Positions 59,258 to 64,000 of a DNA stretch of 64,000 nt are shown here, piece after piece. The notes below the pieces were generated by a model. It did no database searches and had not been told where the DNA came from. It saw only the letters and a program-made list of their open reading frames with translations. How positions within the stretch are numbered: position 1 is the first letter of the stretch; every line of letters starts with the position of its first letter. The DNA is from Mycobacterium heidelbergense (GTDB lineage Bacteria; Actinomycetota; Actinomycetes; Mycobacteriales; Mycobacteriaceae): NCBI RefSeq assembly GCF_010730745.1, contig NZ_AP022615.1, forward strand, positions 4,588,001 through 4,652,000, given 5' to 3'. A program made the position numbers and the translations under genes.

Positions 59258-60247
59258 TCAGCTGGGATTGCGGAGCGGAAGGCCGGCGGCACGGTAGATC
59301 GCGTCGATGACGGTCATGTTCTCGACCGCGTCCTCCGGGGTCGTCTTGACCGGTTCGCCGCGCAGCACCGCCGCGGCGAACGCGTCGAGCTGATAGGCGT
59401 AGGAGGGGCGTCGCCCGAAACGCTCGACGCGCCGGCCGGCGGGTGACCGGACCGAGAGCCGATGGAAGATGTTGGGCATCACCGGATTGAAGACCCGCAA
59501 CTCGCCGTCTTCGCCGACGACGCGGGCGCTGATCTGCAGCAGGTGCGACGACCACAACGAGCAGCGGATCCGGCCGGTGTGGCCGCCGGCGAACACCACC
59601 TCGGCCGTCATGCTTCGGTCGATCTGCGGGTCGCGCAATTTCGCTTGCGCCGAAACGACTTCCGGGGTCGAACCGCCGAACGTGCGCACCATGTGGACCG
59701 CGTAGCAACCGGCGTCCATCGTCGCGCCGCCGGCGAGCGAATAGTTGTAGCGGATGTCGGAGAACTTCGGCAGCGGGAAGCACAGGGCGGCCTCCACTCG
59801 CTTGAGCGTGCCGAGTTCGTTCGAGGCGATGATCTCCTCGACGCGCCGGCTCAGCGGGTGGTAGCGATAGTGGAAGGCCTCCATCACCACCCGGTCCGAC
59901 GTCGCGGCGAGTTCGGCGATCTCACGGGCCTCGGCCGCGTTGGCGGTGAACGGCTTTTCGCACAGCACATGCTTCCCGGCGGCCAGGGCGGCGCGGGTCC
60001 ACCGGCCGTGCAAGCCGTTCGGCAGCGGGTTGTAGACCGCGTCGAGGCCCGGGTCGGCGATCAGCGCCTCGTAGCTTTCGTGGACTTTCGGGATGCCGTG
60101 CTTGGCGGCAAAGGCCCGCGCCCGCGACGCATCGCGTGCCGCCACCGCGGCGACTACCACGTCGTCGTTTTCCTTGGCTGGGCTGATCAGCGCCAGGGGC
60201 GCGATGCGGGCCGCGCCCAGGACGCCAATCCGCACCTGTCCAGACAC
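59258..60247 (-). CDS. Gfo/Idh/MocA-family oxidoreductase
   Basis: A 329-residue NAD(P)-dependent dehydrogenase. Rossmann start VRIGVLGAARIAPLALI, the EKP motif in VLCEKPFTANAAEA, and GGATMDAGCYAVHMVRTFGG in the substrate domain (the catalytic His is in the CYAVH region). It acts on a sugar, inositol or trans-dihydrodiol-like substrate. GTG 60247 lies 7 bases after TAGCGT, a leaderless-type box. Upstream lies the repeat at 60306-60399. Confidence 0.9.
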   Translation of the reverse strand: MSGQVRIGVLGAARIAPLALISPAKENDDVVVAAVAARDASRARAFAAKHGIPKVHESYEALIADPGLDAVYNPLPNGLHGRWTRAALAAGKHVLCEKPFTANAAEAREIAELAATSDRVVMEAFHYRYHPLSRRVEEIIASNELGTLKRVEAALCFPLPKFSDIRYNYSLAGGATMDAGCYAVHMVRTFGGSTPEVVSAQAKLRDPQIDRSMTAEVVFAGGHTGRIRCSLWSSHLLQISARVVGEDGELRVFNPVMPNIFHRLSVRSPAGRRVERFGRRPSYAYQLDAFAAAVLRGEPVKTTPEDAVENMTVIDAIYRAAGLPLRNPS

Positions 60248-60254
60248 GGACCCG

Positions 60255-60260
60255 ACGCTA
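60255..60260 (-). promoter_or_regulatory. candidate -10 box, leaderless start of the Gfo/Idh gene
   Basis: TAGCGT (minus strand) ends 7 bases before GTG 60247. Confidence 0.45.
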
Positions 60261-60305
60261 GCACTCGCCGCGGGTCGCTCGGCGCCCTATGCTCCGGGCG
60301 TCGGC

Positions 60306-60399
60306 TGTGCGTCCTGGGCGTCGAGTGTGCGTCCTGGGCGCAAGAAAGCGCCGAAATCCCGCCGTACGTTCACAACGAAAGCCGTGAGCGCACACTCGA
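60306..60399. repeat. intergenic element: tandem 15-mer plus inverted repeat
   Basis: TGTGCGTCCTGGGCG occurs at 60306-60320 and 60326-60340 (20-bp period). TCGAGTGTGCG at 60321-60331 is repeated inverted at 60389-60399 (11 bp, perfect) around a 57-base loop. It lies downstream of the flavoprotein pseudogene and probably acts as a transcription end or is a dispersed repeat of the CGAGTGTGCG type found in mycobacteria. Confidence 0.5.
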
Positions 60400-60424
60400 T
60401 GGAGCTAGGTGCGGCGGCCTCGGC

Positions 60425-61645
60425 TTAGGCGCCGCGGCGCGCGAATGAGGGAGCGTGCTCGGGCCGAACCCCGACTCCGATGAAATACGCCGGGATGACC
60501 GACAGCCACGGCAGCCGCCGAACCAGGTCGAGCAGGGCCGCCGGCGGGGTGGGATCCGCGCCGCGGAGCAGCGGGCCAAGCAGCCTGCTCGCCAACACCC
60601 GTTGCACCGCCTGGGTCACCACGGTGGGAAGGAGGCGGCGGCGGCGAACCGCCGCCAAGTCGCGAACCGTGACGTGGTGCCGGCGAAGCGGCTCGGCCAG
60701 GATGGTCGCGGCCGCGACGGCGTCCTGGACCGCCAGGTTGATGCCGACGCCGCCGAACGGAGACATCGCGTGGGCGGCGTCGCCGATGCACAGCAACCCC
60801 TCGGTGTGCCACGGGCGCAGCCGATCCACCCGGACGTCGAGGTGCTTGACGTCGTCCATGGACGTCAGCGCCGCCACCTAGTCCGTCGACTCCGGCAGCA
60901 GCGCGCCGACGTCGCGGCGGAACGCCTCGATGCCTCGGGCGCGCAGCTGGGCGTCGGTCCCCTTGGGGCCCAGGTAGGCGATCTGGTCGTAGCCGTCTCG
61001 GGGGATGACGCCGAGGGCCTTGCCGGGCGCGACGCGGGGCAGGAAGGAGAATTCCGCGGCGCCTTCGCGCGGCAGCCTGAACCACCACACGTCGAAGTTC
61101 ACCGGGAATTCGTGGGTCTTCAACCCGGCCTCGCGACGCGTGATCGACCAGCGGCCGTCGCACGCCACGGTCAACTCCGCCCGCAGCTCACCGGCGCCCT
61201 GGGGTCCCCGGTAGCGCACCCCGGTGACCCGGCCGCCCTCCCGCAGCAGCCCGGTGGCCTCGGTCTTCATCCGCAAGGTAAAGCTGGGCTCGGCCTGGGC
61301 CGCGTCGGCGAGCAGGTTGAGCAGGTCCCACTGCGGCACCATCGCGATGAAGGGGTGGGGTTGGCGGAGCCGCTCGAAGTCGACATAGGTGACCGAGCGC
61401 CCGTCGGACTCGAATTTCGCCTTCCTGACGGCCGTGAAGGGCAAGGTTGTGAAGCGCTCCCACAGGCCGAGCTCGTCGAGCAGCCGCATCGTGGTGGGAT
61501 GCACGGTGTCGCCGCGGAAGTCGCGCAGGAAGTCGCCGTGCTTCTCCAGCAGGGTGACCTCCACACCGGCCCGCGCCAGCAGCAGGCCCAGGACCATCCC
61601 GGCCGGGCCACCCCCGATGATCACGCAGGTGGTTGTCTCACCCAT
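60425..61645 (-). pseudogene. FAD-dependent monooxygenase split by an in-frame amber codon
   Basis: One 406-codon flavin monooxygenase frame interrupted by TAG at 60878-60880. The first 255 codons have the FAD motif CVIIGGGPAGMVLGLLLARAGVEVTLLEKHG and ELTVACDGRWSITR. The remaining 151 codons continue in the same frame directly after the stop with VAALTSMDDVKHLDVRVDRL and the GD motif LLCIGDAAHAMSPFGGVGINLAVQDA. Only this codon breaks the gene. The ATG is coupled to the sulfatase stop (TGATG). A GTG right after the stop could restart the second part, but neither half contains all FAD motifs. Confidence 0.85.
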
Positions 61646-63255
61646 CAGCGCCCAAGCATATCGGCGTCGAACACCGACACGGGCTCCAGGAGCACGCCGG
61701 TTTCCTCGACGTAGCGGTCCCACAGCGCCAGGAGCTCCGCCAGCTTGTCGGGGTGCGAGGCGGCCAGGTCGTCGATCTCGCCCGGGTCGGCGGACAGGTC
61801 GTAGAGCTGCCAGCTGCCCGGACCGTACGGCGCGGGCAGGTAGAGCGCCTTCCAGTCGCCCTGACGAATTGCCCTGCGGCCGAACAACTCCCAGCCCGTA
61901 CCCGTATCGGCGTCGTGTACCGCGTCGCTGTCGCCCGACAGGTACGCCACCAGCGAGCGGCCCCGCATGGGTTCGATGTCGCGGCCGCGGTAGGCGGTGC
62001 CGGGATGTGCGATGCCGGCGAGCTCCAGCACGGTGGGGGCGATGTCCATGACGGTCGTGAACGCCGCGCCGATCTCGGCCTGACGAGCGAAGCCCGGCCA
62101 GGTGAGGAAACCCACCACCCGGATGCCGCCTTCGGTGGTGAACGCCTTGTGCAGGCGCGACGGCGCCGTGGCCGCTTGCGCCCAGCGCGGACCGTACCAG
62201 ATGAACGAGGTGGGGCGGCCGAGGTTGTCGAGACTGTTGTCGCAATGCTTTTCGATCTGCGCGACGATTTGGGGGCCGCGGAGCGGCATCGCCTCGACCA
62301 TCGCGCCCTCGGCGCCGTTGTCGGACAGGAAGATGACGACCGTGTTGTCCAGCTCGCCGGTGTCGGCCAGGTAGTCGATCACCCGGCCGATGTTGTAGTC
62401 CATCCGGTCGACCATCCCGGCGTAGACCTCCATGCTGCGGGCCGACACCGCGCGCTGTTCGTCGGTCATGTCGGCCCACTCCGGGGCGCCGTCGGCCACG
62501 ACCGGGTGCGGCTCGACGTCGGGCGGGCACAGGCCGAGCCGCTTGAGCGCCGCCAGACGCTCCTCGCGCAAGGCGTCCGGCCCGGCGTCGTAGCGGCCGC
62601 GATACTTGGCCACGGATTCGTCGGGCGCCTGCAGCGGCCAGTGCGGCGCCTGGAAGGGCAGATAGGCGAAGAACGGTCGGTCGTCATCCGGGGAGCGTTC
62701 GCGGAGGTAGCGCAGCAGCGTGTCGGCGTAGGAGTCCGACGAGTAGAAGTCGTCGCCGACCGTGACGAACCGGTCGTCTTCGGTGTAAAGCGTTGGCACG
62801 GGCGAGAACCCGCCGCCCGCCGCACCGCCGTAATGGCTGGCGCCGGCCGGCAGCAGGGCGAACGAGCGCTCGAACCCGCGGGCCCACGGCGACGTCTCGA
62901 TGGTGGCACCCAGATGCCACTTTCCCGACATCAGCGTCAGGTATCCGGCGTCGCGCAGCAGCTCCGGCAACGCGACGACGTGGTCGTTGAGATAGCCCTC
63001 GTAGCCGGGCGCGCCCTGGAACCCGGGGATCGCCACCTCGAGCATCGTGCCGATGCCGGCGATGTGGTGGTCGGTTCCCGTCAACAGCATCGCCCGGGTG
63101 GGCGAGCAGGCCGGGGCGGAGTGGAAATCGGTGAACCGGATCCCGGCGTAGGCCAGTCGATCCAGGTTGGGCGTGTCGATTTCACCGCCGAACGCGCCGA
63201 TGTCGGAGAACCCGAGGTCGTCCGCCACGATCACCAGAAAGTTGGGTCGCTTCAC
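61645..63255 (-). CDS. sulfatase (arylsulfatase type)
   Basis: A 536-residue type I sulfatase. Metal-binding N-terminus FLVIVADDLGFSD (D12, D13), and the formylglycine signature C50-S-P-T-R in ACSPTRAMLLTG (C-x-P-S/T-R). Other landmarks are SGKWHLG and IFLSDNGAEG. It removes sulfate from an aromatic, lipid or sugar ester; activity requires a formylglycine-generating enzyme encoded elsewhere. No signal peptide is obvious, so it is probably cytoplasmic. GTG 63255 gives VKRPNFLVIV. It is coupled to the downstream flavoprotein gene, now a pseudogene. Confidence 0.92.
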   Translation of the reverse strand: MKRPNFLVIVADDLGFSDIGAFGGEIDTPNLDRLAYAGIRFTDFHSAPACSPTRAMLLTGTDHHIAGIGTMLEVAIPGFQGAPGYEGYLNDHVVALPELLRDAGYLTLMSGKWHLGATIETSPWARGFERSFALLPAGASHYGGAAGGGFSPVPTLYTEDDRFVTVGDDFYSSDSYADTLLRYLRERSPDDDRPFFAYLPFQAPHWPLQAPDESVAKYRGRYDAGPDALREERLAALKRLGLCPPDVEPHPVVADGAPEWADMTDEQRAVSARSMEVYAGMVDRMDYNIGRVIDYLADTGELDNTVVIFLSDNGAEGAMVEAMPLRGPQIVAQIEKHCDNSLDNLGRPTSFIWYGPRWAQAATAPSRLHKAFTTEGGIRVVGFLTWPGFARQAEIGAAFTTVMDIAPTVLELAGIAHPGTAYRGRDIEPMRGRSLVAYLSGDSDAVHDADTGTGWELFGRRAIRQGDWKALYLPAPYGPGSWQLYDLSADPGEIDDLAASHPDKLAELLALWDRYVEETGVLLEPVSVFDADMLGR

Positions 63256-63422
63256 GCTGGAGCATCCTGTCAGGTCCGCCACCACCCCCGCGCGAGCGGG
63301 CGTGTTTGTACGCCGACACGCCGCAGGCCGTGGCATTCTGCGCACGCTCGCCAGTGACCGGCGACCGGCGGCGCGACCGCCGATATTGTCGAGGCGGCGC
63401 TTGATCACGGAAGGGCACTGAA

Positions 63423-64000
63423 ATGCTGGCACGGTTTGGGATGTCCATTCCTCTCATCGCCGCACCGATGTCGGGCGGCCCCACGACCCCGGCGATGGTG
63501 TCGGCCGCGGCGCGGGCCGGCGGCCTGGGCGTGCTGGCGGCCGGGTACAAGACCGTGGAGGCGGTCGAGGCCGAGATCACGAGCGTTCGGGCCGAGGGAA
63601 TCCCGTTTGGCGTCAACGTGTTTGTCCCCAACCCGCTGCCGGTCGACCCCGACAGCTACCGGACCTACGCCGCCGCCATTCAGAGGGAGGCCGACCAGTT
63701 CGGCCTGACCCTTCCCGCCGAGCCGATCGAGGACGACGACGGGTTCGACGAGAAGATCGCGCTGTTGCTCGACGACCCGGTCCCGATGGTGTCGTTCACC
63801 TTCGGCGTACCGCCGCGCAGCGTGATCGCCGCGCTGCGGCAGGCCAATAGCGTTGTGGTGCAGACGGTGACAACGGCCGACGAGGCGGCGCAAGCCCATG
63901 ACGCCGGCGTCGACATGCTCGCCGTGCAGGCGGCGGCCGCCGGCGGGCATTCCGGCACGCTCTCGCCGCGCAAGCCATTGACGCCGGTCCCGATCGTCGA
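63423..64000 (+). CDS. nitronate monooxygenase / 2-nitropropane dioxygenase-like protein (3' end outside window)
   Basis: The frame starts at ATG 63423 (GGAAGGG 9 bases upstream) and remains open to the right edge, giving at least 192 residues. It is an FMN-dependent TIM barrel: MSIPLIAAPMSGGPTTPAMVSAAARAGGLGVLAAGY, with the FMN-binding end AVQAAAAGGHSG. Family members oxidise nitronates (detoxifying propionate-3-nitronate) or act as FabK-like enoyl reductases. It is divergent from the sulfatase. The rest of the gene lies beyond the window. Confidence 0.88.
   Translation, partial: MLARFGMSIPLIAAPMSGGPTTPAMVSAAARAGGLGVLAAGYKTVEAVEAEITSVRAEGIPFGVNVFVPNPLPVDPDSYRTYAAAIQREADQFGLTLPAEPIEDDDGFDEKIALLLDDPVPMVSFTFGVPPRSVIAALRQANSVVVQTVTTADEAAQAHDAGVDMLAVQAAAAGGHSGTLSPRKPLTPVPIV

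Overview
The window looks like chromosomal DNA of a slow-growing Mycobacterium. It is very GC-rich, many starts are GTG, and genes are tightly packed with frequent GTGA/ATGA start-stop overlaps. It carries PE and PPE genes, F420-type and mycofactocin-type oxidoreductases, and part of an ESX-5 (type VII secretion) locus, a system known only from slow growers. The gene order around ESX-5 matches, in inverted orientation, what I recall of M. tuberculosis H37Rv Rv1776c to Rv1789. No rRNA, tRNA, CRISPR array, prophage or intact insertion sequence was recognised.

Layout. Bases 1-476 hold the 3' end of a narK-type nitrate transporter. Bases 732-14030 are the proximal half of ESX-5: PPE26-like, PE18-like, PPE25-like, ferredoxin, cyp143, eccC5 and eccB5, followed by divergent malQ. 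The rest of ESX-5 (esxM/esxN, espG5, eccD5, mycP5, eccE5, eccA5) would be expected on the left, but narK is there instead. This suggests a rearrangement breakpoint at about 477-731. Bases 14076-21474 continue the ESX-5 flank: an F420-type oxidoreductase, an NTF2-like protein and a membrane-fused molybdenum oxidoreductase (extra relative to my memory of H37Rv), then an Rv1780-like protein, a DUF732 protein, an Rv1778c-like protein, cyp144 and its divergent TetR. Bases 21547-28300 are accessory: methyltransferase plus AraC, a 13E12/DUF222 HNH protein, a CoA-transferase, a double Lrp/AsnC regulator, and an ANTAR protein with a small coupled ORF of less GC-biased codon use.

Bases 28383-39443 are a catabolic island. 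A CoA-transferase on the minus strand diverges from an eight-gene plus-strand operon: SDR, 2-oxoacid dehydrogenase E1 alpha and beta, a free-standing lipoyl protein, enoyl-CoA hydratase, acyl-CoA synthetase, Rieske oxygenase and a KstD-like flavoprotein. A paralogous enoyl-CoA hydratase converges on it. Together they suggest CoA-linked oxidation of an unidentified cyclic or branched substrate. Bases 39577-53493 hold a methyltransferase, two TetR regulators (one behind a leader ORF), a membrane protein, a cutinase, a MacB/FtsX-type ABC exporter, an orphan PPE, another methyltransferase, a DUF4389 membrane protein, a flavin monooxygenase, an SDR, a SigF-like sigma factor, a lipoprotein and a Ddn-like F420 enzyme. 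Bases 53503-64000 hold a TetR / enoyl-CoA hydratase / two-domain CoA-transferase cluster ending in an SDR remnant, a SecD-P1-like lipoprotein with a TIM-barrel isomerase, a Gfo/Idh dehydrogenase, a sulfatase coupled to a flavin monooxygenase broken by an amber codon, and the start of a nitronate monooxygenase running off the right edge.

Several genes have a -10-like TANNNT hexamer 6-8 bases upstream of the start codon and no Shine-Dalgarno. This is the pattern of leaderless mRNAs common in mycobacteria, and I used it to choose some starts.
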